NCBI GenBank assembly: GCA_023375785.1 | Contig: SZWC01002447.1 | Coordinates: 164,115 to 228,114 of the forward strand | DNA: 64,000 bases | Direction of reading: 5' to 3' | Source: Penium margaritaceum | Taxonomy: Eukaryota; Streptophyta; Zygnematophyceae; Desmidiales; Peniaceae | Shown: one piece after another, positions 25,546-37,270 of the stretch | How the letters are laid out: every line of letters starts with the position of its first letter | How positions within the stretch are numbered: the stretch's first letter is position 1 | Made by a program: the position numbers and the translations under genes | The notes under the pieces: generated by a model | What the model saw: the letters and a program-made list of their open reading frames with translations, nothing else | The model's database searches: none | Told to the model about the DNA's origin: nothing

Positions 25546-26599
25546 TCAACCAGTTTGCACCACTCCGCAACTATTTCGCACCACTCCGCAACCAGTTCGC
25601 ACAACTCCGCAACCAGTTCGCACCACTTTGCAACTAGTTTGCACCACTCCGGAACCAGTTCGCACTACTCTGCAACTACTCTGCACCACTCCGCAACCAA
25701 TTCGCACCACTCTGCAACCAGTTCGCACCACTCTGCAACCAGTTCGCACCACTCTGCAACTAGTTTGCACCACATCGCAACTGGTGTTCACCATTCCGCA
25801 ACCAGTTTGCACAACTCCGCAACTAGTTCGCACCACTCCGCAACCAGTTTGCACCACTCCGCAACCAGTTTGCACAACTCCGCAGCAATTTCGCACCACT
25901 CCGCAACCAGGTCGCACCACTCCGCAACCAGTTTGCACCACTCCGCAACCAGTTCGCACCACTCATTAACCATTTCGCACAAGTCCGCAACCCGTTGGCA
26001 CCACTCTGTAACCAGGTTGCACCACCTTGCAACCAGTTCGCACCACTCCTCAACCAGTTCGCACCTCTCCGCAACCAGTTCGGACCACTCCGCAACCAGT
26101 TCCCACCACTCTGCAACCGGTTCGCACCACTTTGCATCCAGTCAAACCACCCCGCAACCAGTTCGCACCACTCTGCAACCAGTCCTCACCACTCCGCAAC
26201 CAGTTCGCACCACTCGGCAACCAGTTTGCACCACTCCGCAACAGTTTGCACCACTACGCAACCAGTTCACACAACTCCACAACCAGTTCGCACCACTCCG
26301 CAACCAGTTCGGACCACTGCGCAACCCGTTTGCACCACTCCGCAACCAGTTCACACCACTCATCAACCAGTTCGCACCAGTCGGCAACCAGTTCGCACCA
26401 CTCCGTAATTAGGTCGCACCACCTTGCAAACGGTTCGCACCACTCCTCAACCAGTTCGCACCACTCCTCAACCACTTCGCAACACTCTGCAACCGGTTCG
26501 CACCACTTTGCAACCAGCTCGCACCACTCCACAACCAGTTTGCACCACTCCGCAATCAGTCCGCACCACTCAGCAACCAGTTCGCACCACTCCTCTACC

Positions 26600-26815
26600 A
26601 TTTCGCACCACCCCGCAACCAGTTCGCACCACTCCACAACCAGTTCGCACCACTCGGCGACCAGTTTGTACCACTCCGCAACCAGTTTGCACCACTCCGA
26701 AACCAGTTCGCACCACTCCGCAACCAGTTCGCACCACTCCACAACCAGTTCGCACCACTCGGCGACCAGTTTGTACCACTCCGCAACCAGTTTGCACCAC
26801 TCCGAAACCAGTTCG
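26600..26815. repeat. 105-bp tandem duplication (5 monomers x2)
   Basis: CGGCGACCAGTTTG at 26655 recurs at 26760, five monomers later, with identical neighbours: CTCCACAACC before it and CTCCGAAACC after it. Two copies only. Confidence 0.9.
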
Positions 26816-27387
26816 CACCAATCCGCAACATGTCCGCACCACTCTGCAATCAGTTCGCACCACTCAGCAACCATTTCGCACCACTCCACAAACTGTTTGC
26901 ACCACTCCGCAACCAGTTTGCACCTCTCCGCAGCCAGTTTGCACCACTCCGCAACCAGTTTGCACCACTTTGCAACCAGTTCGCACCACTCCGCAACCAG
27001 TTCGCACCACTCCGCAACCAGTTCGCACAAATCTGCAACAAGTTCGCACCAGTACGCAACCAGTTCGTACCACTCTGTAACCAGTTCGCACCACTCGGCA
27101 ACCAGTTCGCACCACTCCTTAACCAGTTCGCACCTCTCTACAACAGTTCGCACCACTCCGCAACCAGTTTGCACCACTCCGCAACCAGTTCGCACCAGTC
27201 CATTACCAGTTCGCACGATTCTGCAACCAGTTCGAACCACTCCGCAACCAGTTTGCACCACTCCGCAACCAGTATGCACCACTCCGCAACCAGCTCGCAC
27301 CAGTCCGCAACCAGTTTGCACCACTCAGCAACCAGTTCGCACAAGTCCGCAACCAGTTCGTACCACTGCAAAACAAGTTCGAACCAC

Positions 27388-28165
27388 TCCGCAACCAGTT
27401 CGCACCACTGCGCAACACGTTTCAACCACTCCGCAACCAGTTCGCACCACTGCGCAACACGTTTCAACCACTCCGCAACCAGTTCGCACCACTGCGCAAC
27501 ACGTTTCAACCACTCCGCAACCAGTTCGCACCACTGCGCAACACGTTTCAACCACTCCGCAACCAGTTCGCACCACTGCGCAACACGTTTCAACCACTCC
27601 GCAACCAGTTCGCACCACTGCGCAACACGTTTCAACCACTCCGCAACCAGTTCGCACCACTGCGCAACACGTTTCAACCACTCCGCAACCAGTTCGCACC
27701 ACTGCGCAACACGTTTCAACCACTCCGCAACCAGTTCGCACCACTGCGCAACACGTTTCAACCACTCCGCAACCAGTTCGCACCACTGCGCAACACGTTT
27801 CAACCACTCCGCAACCAGTTCGCACCACTGCGCAACACGTTTCAACCACTCCGCAACCAGTTCGCACCACTGCGCAACACGTTTCAACCACTCCGCAACC
27901 AGTTCGCACCACTGCGCAACACGTTTCAACCACTCCGCAACCAGTTCGCACCACTGCGCAACACGTTTCAACCACTCCGCAACCAGTTCGCACCACTGCG
28001 CAACACGTTTCAACCACTCCGCAACCAGTTCGCACCACTGCGCAACACGTTTCAACCACTCCGCAACCAGTTCGCACCACTGCGCAACACGTTTCAACCA
28101 CTCCGCAACCAGTTCGCACCACTGCGCAACACGTTTCAACCACTCCGCAACCAGTTCGCACCACT
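27388..28165. repeat. 42-bp higher-order array (2 monomers), 18 copies
   Basis: The unit alternates CACTGCGCAACACGTTTC with a near-consensus AACCACTCCGCAACC monomer. CTGCGCAACACG starts at 27408 and recurs every 42 bp to 28122, giving 18 copies. It lies between two copies of a rare-monomer block whose ACAAGTCCGC marks (27341 and 28286) are 945 bp, or 45 monomers, apart. Confidence 0.96.
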
Positions 28166-28576
28166 CCGCAACCAGTTTGCACCACTCTGCATCCAGTTTG
28201 CACCACTCCGCAACCAGTTCGCACCACTCCGCAACCAGCTCACACCACTCCGCAACCGGTTCGCACCACTCAGCAACCAGTTCGCACAAGTCCGCAACCA
28301 GTTCGTACCACTGCAAAACAAGTTCGAACCACTCCGCAACCAGTTCGCACCACTCCAGAACCAGTTTGCACCACTCTTCAACCAGTTCCCACCACTCCTC
28401 AACCAGGTCGCACCCCTCCACAACCAGTTCGCACCACTCCGCAACCAGTTTGCACCACTCCAAAATCAGTTTGCACCATTCCGCAACCAGTTTGCACCAC
28501 TCTGCAACCAGCTCGTACTACTCCGCTACCAGTTGGCACCACTCCGCAACCAGTTCGCACCACTCCGGAACCACTT
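28166..28576. repeat. Last diverged 21-bp monomers before the satellite switch
   Basis: The stretch copies the block seen at 23280-23535 and ends with CACTCCGGAACCACTT. The satellite changes family at 28577 with no unique sequence between the two. Confidence 0.88.
28569..28576. repeat. 8-bp direct repeat at the left satellite junction
   Basis: AACCACTT is the final 21-bp-family sequence before the 13-bp array. The same 8-mer at 55273-55280 is the first after it. It differs from the usual AACCAGTT by one base and is a minority variant in the arrays. The arrangement has the form of a target-site duplication, but microhomology joining could also produce it. Confidence 0.65.
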
Positions 28577-28589
28577 GTGCAGAAACGTT

Positions 28590-29420
28590 GCGCAAAAACT
28601 TTGTGCATAAACGTTGTGCATAAAATTTGTGCATGAACTTTGTGCATAAGCTTTGTGCATACCTTTGTGCATAAATATTGTGCATTAACTTTGTGCATAA
28701 CTTTGTGCATAAACTTTGTGCATACACATGTTGCATAAACTTTGTGCATGAACTTTGAGCATAAACTTTGTGCATAAACGTTGTGCATAAACTTTGTGCA
28801 TGAACTTTGTGCATAAACTTTGTGCATAAACTTTGTGCATAAACTTTGTGCATAAGAATTGTGCATAAACTTTGTGCATTAACTTCGTGTATAAACAATG
28901 TGCATTAGCGTTGTTCATACACTTTGTGCATAACCTTTGTGCATTAACTTTGTGCATAAACATTGTGCATAAATTTTGTGCATAAACGTTGTGCATAAAC
29001 TTTGTGCATAGATATTGTGCATAAACTTTGTTCATAAACTTTGTGCACAAACGTTTTGCATAAACTTTGTGCATCAACGTTGTGCATACACTTTGTGCAT
29101 AAATTCTGTGCATAAACATTCTGCATAAAATTTGTGCATAAACGTTGTGCATAAACTTTCGTCATAAACTTTGTGCATAAACTTTGTGCATAAACTTTGT
29201 GTGTAAATGTTGTGCATAAACTTTGTGCATAAACGTTGTGCATAACCTCTGTGCATAAACTTTGTGCAGAAACACTGTGCTTAAACTTTGTGAATACACT
29301 TTGTGCATAAACGTTCTGCATGAATGTTGTGCATAAACTTTGTGCATAAACTTTGTGCAAAAACTTTGTCCATAAACTTTGTGCATAAAATCTGTGCATA
29401 AACTTTGTGCATAAACTTCG
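28590..29420. repeat. 13-bp array segment duplicated at about 40.6-41.4 kb
   Basis: An ordered set of rare monomers here recurs at about 40610-41430, offset 12.03-12.05 kb: AAATATTGTGCATTAAC (28671 and 40698), GTTGTTCATACAC, a truncated CTTTCGTCATAAAC (29161 and 41211), CACTGTGCTTAAAC (about 29273 and 41300) and TTCTGCATGAATG. The small variation in offset implies a few indels since duplication. Confidence 0.75.
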
Positions 29421-30790
29421 TTTATAAATCTTGTGCATGAAATTTGTGCATAAACTGTGTGCAAAAGCTTTGTTCATAAATGTTGTGCATAAACTTTGTG
29501 AAAAATTGTTGTGCAGAAAAATTGTGCAATACCTTTGTGAATATCCTTTGTGCATAAACTTTGTGCATGAACTTTGTGCATAAACTTTGTGCATAAACTT
29601 TGTGCAGAAACTTTGTGCACAAACATGGTGCATATGCTTTGTGCAATAACTTTGTGCATAACCTTGTGCATAAACTTTGTGCATAAACGTTGTGCATAAA
29701 ATTTGTGCAAGTTTGTACATAAACGTTCTGCATAACCTTTGTGCATAAAAGTTGTGCATAAACTTTCTGCATATGCTTTGTGCATATACTTTGTGCATAA
29801 ACTTTGTGCCTAAACTTTGTGCATAAACGTTTTGCATAAACTTTGAGCATGAACTTTGTGCACAAACGTTGTGCATAAATGTTGTGCATAAACGTTGTAC
29901 ATGATGTGCATAAACTTTGTGCATAAACTTTGTGCATAAATGTTGTGCATAACCTTTGTGCATAAACGTTGTGCATAACCTGTGTGCAAAACCTTTGTGC
30001 ATAAACGTTGTGCATAAACTTTATGCATAAACCTTGTGCATAAACTTTGTGCATGAACTTTGTGCGTACACTTTGTGCATAAACGTTGTGCATAAACTTT
30101 GTGCATAAACTTTGTGCATAAACGTTGTGCATAAACTGTGTGCAAAAACTTTGTGCACAAATGTCGTGCATAAAATTTATGCATAAACCTTGTGCATAAA
30201 CTTTGTGCATGAACTTTGTGCATACACTTGTGCATAAAAGTTATGCATAAACTTTGTGCATATACTTCGTGCATAAAATTTGTGCAGAAACGTTGTGCAT
30301 AAACTTTGTGTATAAACGTTTTGCATAAACATGGTGCATAAACTTTGTGCATACACTTTGTGCATAAACTTTGTGCATAAACTTTGTGCAGAAACGTTGT
30401 GCATCAACTTTGTGCATAAACGTTGTGCATACACTTTGTGTATAAACGTTGTGCATACACTTTGTGCATAAACTTTGTGCATAAACTTTGTACTTGCTTT
30501 TTGTGCATAAACATTGTGCATAAACGTTGTTTATAAACTTTGTGCATAAACGTTGTGCATGAACATTGTGCATAAACATTGTGCATAAAATTTGTGCATG
30601 AACTTTGTGCATAAAAGTTGTGCATAAAGTTTGTACATAAACTTTGTGCATAAACTTAGTGCATAAACTTTGTGCATAAACTTTGTGCATAAACTTTGTG
30701 CATAAACGTTGTGCATAAACTTTGTACATAAACTTTGTGCATAAACTTTGTGCATAAACTTTGTGCATAAACTTTGTGCATAAACTTTGT

Positions 30791-30882
30791 NNNNNNNNNN
30801 NNNNNNNNNNNNNNNNNNNNNNNNNNNNNNNNNNNNNNNNNNNNNNNNNNNNNNNNNNNNNNNNNNNNNNNNNNNNNNNNNN
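30791..30882. other. Assembly gap, 92 N
   Basis: All bases are N inside the 13-bp array. The flanks would need a gap of 4 modulo 13 to stay in phase, and 92 is 1 modulo 13, so the length is an estimate. About six identical consensus monomers abut the left edge, which is typical of collapse in a pure run. Confidence 0.99.
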
Positions 30883-33000
30883 AAACTTTGTGCATAAACT
30901 TTGTGCATAAACGTTGTGCATAAACTTTGTGCATAAACTTTGTGCATAAACTTTGTGCATAAACGTTGTGCATAAACTTTGTGCATTACCTTTGTGCATA
31001 AACTTTGTGCATAACCTTTGTGCATATACTTTGTGCATAAACTTTGTGCATAAACATTGTGCATAAACTGTGTGCAAAAACTTTGTGCATAAACTTTTTG
31101 CATAAAGCTTGTGCGTAAACTTTGTGCATAAACTTTGTGCATAAACGTTTTGCATAAGCTTTGTGCATACACTTTGTGCATAAACGTTGTTCATAAACTT
31201 TGTGCATAAACTTTGTGCATTAACCTTCTGCATAAACCTGGAGCATAAACTTTGTGCATAAACGTTGTCCATAAACGTTTTGCATAAACTGTGTGCATGA
31301 ACTTTGTGCATAAACTTTGTGCATAATCTTTGTGCACAAACTTTGTGCATAAAAAGTTCGCATAAGCTTTGTCCATACACTTTGTGCATAAACTTTGTGC
31401 ATAAACTTTGTGCATAAACTTTGTGCATAAACTTTTTGCATAAATTGTGTGCATAAACTTTGTGCATAATATGTGTGCATAAACGTTGTGCATAAAATTT
31501 GTGCCTAAACTTTGTGCATATGTGTTGTGCAAAAACTTTGTGCATAAGCTTTGTGCACAAACTTTGTGCATACACTTTGTGCATAAATTATGTGCATACA
31601 CTTTGTGCATAGAATTTGTGCATAAACTTTGTGCATAAACTTTGTGCATAAACTTTCTGCATTAACTTTGTGCATAAACTTTGTGCATAAACGTTGTGCA
31701 TACACTTTGTGTATAAACTTTGTGCATAAACCTTGTGCATAAACCTTGTGCATAAACTTTGTGCATAAACTTTGTGCATAAACCTTGTGCATAAACGTTG
31801 TGCATAAAGTTTGTGCAAAACCTTTGTGCATAAACTTTGTGCATAAAATTTGTGCATAAGCTTTGTGCATAAACGTTGTGCATAAACTTTGTACATAAAC
31901 TTTGTGAATAAACTTTGTGCATAAGCTTTGTGCATAAACATTGTGCATAAACGTTGTGCATAAGCTTTGTGCATAAACTTTGTGCATAAACTTTGTGCAT
32001 AATCTTTGCGCATAAACGTTGTGCATAAACTTTGTGCATTAACTTTGTGCATAAACGTTGTGCATTAACTTTGTGCATATACTTTGTGCATAAACTTTGT
32101 GCATAAACGTTGTGCATAAACTGTGTGCAAAAACGTTGTGCATAAACGTTGTGCATAAACTTTATGCATAAACCTTGTGCATAAACTTTGTGCATAAACG
32201 TTTTTCATAAGCTTTGCGCATACACTTTGTGCATAAACGTTGTTCAGAAACTTTGTGCATAAACTTTGTGCATTAACCTTGTGCATAAACCTTGAGCATA
32301 AACTGTGTGCATAAACGTTGTCCATAAACGTTTTGCATCAATTGTGTGCATAAACTTTGTGCATAAACTTTGTGCAGAAACATTGTGCATAAACTTTGTG
32401 CATAATCTTTGTGCATAAACTTTATGCATAAACTTTGTGCATAAAAAGTTTGCGTCAGCTTTGTGCATACACTTTGTGCATAAACGTTGTTAATAAACTT
32501 TGTGCATAAACTTTGTGCATAAACTTTCTGCATGAATTGTGTGCATAAACTTTGTGCATAAAATTTGTGCATAAACGTTGTGCATAAAATTTGTGCCTAA
32601 ACTTTGTGCATATGCGTTGTGCAAAACCTTTGTGCATAAGCTTTGTGCATAAACTATGTGCATAATCTTTGTGCATACACTTTGTGCATAAACGATGTAC
32701 ATACACTTTGTGCATAAAATTTGTGCATAAACTTTGTGCATAAACTTTGTGCATAAACTTTCTGCATTAACTGTGTGCATAAACTTTGTGCATAAACGTT
32801 GTGCATACACTTTTTGCATCAACGTTGTGAATAAACTTTGTGCATAAACCTTGTGCATAAACTTTGTGCATAAACTTTGTGCATAAACCTTGTGCAAAAA
32901 CGTTGTGCATAAACTTTGTGCAAAAACTTTGTGCATAAACGTTGTGCATAGACATTGTGCATAAATAGTGCATAAACTTTGTGCATAAACCTTGTGCATA

Positions 33001-33364
33001 AACGTTTTTTATGAATTTTGTGCATAAGCTTTGTGCATAAACGTTGTGCATAAACGTTGTGCATAAACTTTGTGCATAAACATTGTGCATTAACTTTGTA
33101 CATAAACTTTGTGCATAAACTTTGTGCATAAACTTTGTGCATAACCGTTGTTCATAAACTTTGTGCATAAACTTTGTGCATAAACGTTTTTTATGAATTT
33201 TGTGCATAAGCTTTGTGCATAAACGTTGTGCATAAACGTTGTGCATAAACTTTGTGCATAAACATTGTGCATTAACTTTGTACATAAACTTTGTGCATAA
33301 ACTTTGTGCATAAACTTTGTGCATAACCGTTGTTCATAACCTTTGTGCATAAACTTTGTGCATA
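33001..33364. repeat. 182-bp tandem duplication (14 x 13 bp, 2 copies)
   Basis: AACGTTTTTTATGAATTTTG at 33001 recurs at 33183. The following monomers keep the same order, including GTGCATTAACTTTGTAC and CCGTTGTTCATAA. Related, more diverged copies of the TTTTTTAT mark occur near 35717 and 38963. Confidence 0.85.
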
Positions 33365-33879
33365 AACTTTATGCATAAACTTTGTGCATAAACCTTGTGC
33401 ATAAACGTTGTGCATAAACTTTGTGCAAAAACATTGTGCTTAAACGTTGTGCATAAACTTTGTGCATAAATAGTGCATAAACTTTGTGCATAAACTTTGT
33501 GCATACCCTTTGTGCAGAAACCTTGTGCATGAACTTTGTGCATAAACCTTGTGCATAAACGTTGTGCATAATTGTTGTGCATAAACTTTGTGTCTAAAAG
33601 TTTTGCATAAACTTTGTGCATAAACTTTGTGCATAAACACTGTGCATAAACTTTGTGCATAAACTGTGTGCAAAAACTTTGTGCATAAAGGTTGTGCATA
33701 AACTTTATGCATGAACTTTGTGCATAAACTTTGTGCACGAAATTTGTGGATACACTTTGTGCATAATCGTTGTGCATAAACTTTGTGCATAAACGTTGTG
33801 CAGAAACGTTGTGCATAAACTTTGTGTATAAACGTTTTGCATAAACATGGTGCATAAACTTTGTGCATACACTTTGTGC

Positions 33880-34215
33880 ATAAACATTGTGCATAAACTT
33901 TGTGCAGAAACGTTGTGCATCAACTTTGTGCATAAACGTTGTGCATACACTTTGTGTATAAACGTTGTGCATACACTTTGTGCATAAACTTTGTGCATAA
34001 ACTTTGTGCATACACTTTGTGCATAAACTTTGTGCATAAACTTTGTGCATACACTTTGTGCATAAACTTTGTGCATAAACTTTGTGCATACACTTTGTGC
34101 ATAAACATTGTGCATAAACTTTGTGCAGAAACGTTGTGCATCAACTTTGTGCATAAACGTTGTGCATACACTTTGTGTATAAACGTTGTGCATACACTTT
34201 GTGCATAAACTTTGT
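33880..34215. repeat. 39-bp units (3 monomers, 4 copies) inside a 221-bp duplication
   Basis: CATACACTTTG starts at 33970, 34009, 34048 and 34087, a 39-bp unit of one variant and two consensus monomers. The flanking block with GCAGAAACG and CATCAACTTTG (33918 and 34139) is repeated on both sides at an offset of 221 bp (17 monomers). Diverged relatives of that block lie near 30315-30420 and 36385-36480. Confidence 0.82.
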
Positions 34216-36804
34216 GCATAAACTTTGTGCATAAACTTTGTGCATAAGCTTTCAGCATAAACTTTGTGCATAAACTTCGTGCATAAACTTTGTTCATAAA
34301 CTTTGTGCATAAACGTTTTGAATAAACTTTGTGCATAAACATTGTGCATAAATTTGCTCATAAACTTTGTGCGTAAACATTGTGCATAAACGTTGTGCAT
34401 AAACTTTGTGCATAAACTTTGTGCATGGACTTTGTGCATAAACCTTGTGCATAAACTTTGTGCATAAACTTTGTGCATAAACGTTTTGCATAAACGTTGT
34501 GCATAAACTTTGTGCAAAAACTTTGTGCATAAACACTGTGCATAAACTTTGTGCATAAACATTGTGCAGAAACTTTGTGCATAAACTTGTGCAAACCCGT
34601 TGTGCATAAACTTTCTGCATAAACTTTGTGCATAAGCTTTGTGCATAAACTTTGTGCATAGCCTTTGTGCATAAACTTTGTGCATAAACGTTTTGCATAA
34701 ACTTTGTGCATAAACTTTGTGCATGAATTTTGTGCATAAACTTTGTGCATAAACTTTCTGCATATACTGTGTGCATAAACTCCGTGCAGAAACTTTGAGC
34801 ATAAACTTTGTGCATAAACATTGTGCATAAACGTTGTGCATAACCTTTGTGCATGAACATTGTGCATGAAATTTGTGCATGAACTTTGTCCATACACTTT
34901 GTGGATAAACGTTCTCCGTAAGCTTTGTGCATAAAATTTGTGCATAAACTTTGTACAAAAACTTTTTGCATAAACTTTGAGCATAAACTTTGTGCATGAA
35001 CTTTCTGCATAAACATTGTGCATAAAATTTGTGCATAAACTTTTTGCATAAGCGTTGTGCATAAACTTTGTGCATAATCTTTGTGCATAAACTTTGTGCA
35101 TACACTCCATGCATAAACCTTGTGCATACACTTTGTGCATACACTTTGTGCATAAACGTTGTGCATAAACTTTGTGCATAAACTTTGTGCATAAACTTTG
35201 TGCATACACCTTGTGCATAAACTTTGTGCATAAACTTTGTGTATAAACGTTTTGCATAAACATTGTGCATAAACTTTGTGCAAAAACTTTGTGCATAAAT
35301 TTTGTGCATAAACTTTCTGCATAAACTTTGTGCATAAACTTGTGCATATCCGTTGTGCATAAACTTTGTGCATAAACTTTGTGCATAGCCTTTGTGCATA
35401 AACTTTTTGCATGAACATTTTGCATAAACTTTGTGCATAAACTTTGTGCATAAACATTGTGTATGAACGTTCTGCATAAACTGTGTGCATAAACTCTGTG
35501 CAGAAACTTTGATTATAAACTTTGTGCATAAACTTTGTGCATAAAAGTTGTGCGTAACCTTTGTGCATGAACTTTTTGCATGCAATTTGTGCATTAACTT
35601 TGTGCATACAATTTGTGGATAAACTTTCTGCATAAAATTTGTGCATAAACTTTGTGCATAAACTTTGTAAATAAACGTTGTGCATAAACTTTGTGCATAT
35701 ACTTTGTGCATAAGCATTTTTTATAAATTTTGTGCATAAGCTTTGTGCATAAACGTTGTGCATAAACGTTGTGCATAAACTTTGTGCATAAACGTTGTGC
35801 ATTTTCTTTGTAAACAAACTTTGTGCATAAACTTTGTGCATAACCGTTGTTCATAAAATTTGTGCATAAACTTTGTGCATAAACTTCGTGCATAAACTTT
35901 GTGCATAAACCTTGTGCATAAACGTTGTGCATAAACTTTGTGCAAAAACTTTGTGCATAAACGTTGTGCATAAACTTTGTGCATGAATAGTGCATAAACT
36001 TTTTGCATAAACTTTGTGCATACCCTTTGTGCATAAACCTTGTGCATGAACTTTGTGCATTAACCTTGTGCATAAACGTTGTGCATAAACTTTGTGCATA
36101 AACTTTGTGTCTAAACGTTTTGCATAAACTTTGTGCATAAACTTTGTGCATAAACTCTGTGCATAAACTCTCTGCATAAACTTTGTGCATAAACGTTTTG
36201 CATAAACTGTGTGCAAAAACTTTGTGCATAACCGTTGTCATAAACTTTATGCATAAACTTTGTGCATAAACTTTGTGCACGAAATTTGTGGATACACTTT
36301 GTGCATAAACGTTGTGCATAAACTTTGTGCACAAACTTTGTGCATGAACTTTGTGCAGAATCGTTGTGCATAAACTTTGTGCATAAACGTTTTGCATAAA
36401 CATGGTGCATAAACTTTGTGCATACACTTTGTGCATAAACTTTGTGCATAAACTTTGTGCAGAAACGTTGTGCATCAAGTTTGTGCATAATAGTTGTGCA
36501 TACACTTTGTGTATAAACGTTTTGCATACACTTTGTGCATAGAATTTGTGCATAAACTTTGTGCATAAACTTTGTGCATAAACTTTCAGCATAAACTTTG
36601 TGCATAAACTTTGCGCATAAACGTTGTTCATAAACTTTGTGCATAAACGTTGTGCATAAACTTTGTGCATAAACATTGTGCATAGAATTTGCTCATAAAC
36701 TTTGTGCATAAACGTTGTGCATAAGCTTTGTACATAAACGTTCTGCATAACCTTTGTGCATAAACTTTGTGCATTAACATTGTTCATAAACTTTGTGCAT
36801 AAAC

Positions 36805-37030
36805 TTTGTGCATAAACTTTGTGCATAAACTTTGTGCATAAACATTGTGCAGAAACCTTGTGCATAGAATTTGTGCATAAACCTTGTGCATAAACTTTGT
36901 GCATAAACGTTGTGCATAAACTTTGTGCATAAACTTTGTGCATAAACATTGTGCAGAAACCTTGTGCATAGAATTTGTGCATAAACCTTGTGCATAAACT
37001 TTGTGCATAAACGTTGTGCATAAACTTTGT
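36805..37030. repeat. 104-bp tandem duplication (8 x 13 bp)
   Basis: AACATTGTGCAGAAACC at 36841 recurs at 36945 with the same following monomers (CATAGAATTTG, AACCTTG, AACGTTG). About two copies. Confidence 0.82.
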
Positions 37031-37057
37031 GCAAAAGCATTGTGCATAAACGTTGTG

Positions 37058-37270
37058 CATAAACTTTGTGCATAGTCTTTGTGCATAGATTTTGTGCACA
37101 CCCTTTGTGCAAAAACATTGTGCATAAACTTTGTGCATAAAGTTTGTGCATAAAGTTTGTGCATAAACTTTGTGCATAGTCTTTGTGCATAGATTTTGTG
37201 CACACCCTTTGTGCAAAAACATTGTGCATAAACTTTGTGCATAAAGTTTGTGCATAAAGTTTGTGCATAA
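37058..37270. repeat. Second 104-bp tandem duplication (8 x 13 bp)
   Basis: CATAGTCTTTG at 37071 recurs at 37175, each followed by CATAGATTTTG, GCACACCC and AAAAACATTG. The unit length equals that of the adjacent duplication, but the monomers differ, so the two are separate events. Confidence 0.82.

Larger units (their letters stand above)
24140..27387. repeat. Diverged monomers, mosaic of segmental duplications
   Basis: This is the longest stretch of the left block without a large array, at 3.2 kb. It holds two copies of a roughly 0.4-kb block (24230-24620 and 25153-25545, offset 923 bp), a copy of 19060-19560 (25607-26110), and four copies of the CATCAACC-type to CCGTAACC-type pair (24537/24579, 25460/25502, 25964/26006, 26361/26403). 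A 105-bp duplication lies at about 26600-26815. No gene, RNA or mobile element is visible. Confidence 0.86.
1..28576. repeat. 21-bp satellite array, left block
   Basis: This is a continuous head-to-tail array of a 21-bp monomer with consensus halves CGCACCACTCC and GCAACCAGTT, about 1,360 monomers by length, all in one orientation. The + strand is strongly C-rich (10 C against 3 G per monomer). The commonest variants change the two CpG sites, for example TTTGC or TTCAC for TTCGC, and CTCTGC or CTCCAC for CTCCGC. Most monomers are exactly 21 bp, and rare 20- or 22-bp monomers shift the phase. Homogeneous higher-order arrays are embedded in it and listed separately. I do not recognise the family by name. 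It runs off the left edge of the window, so its full extent is unknown. Confidence 0.98.

Noticed and set aside
1-28576. Telomeric repeat
   Set aside because: Neither monomer resembles TTAGGG, TTTAGGG or other short G-rich telomere repeats. A subtelomeric place is possible but unsupported.
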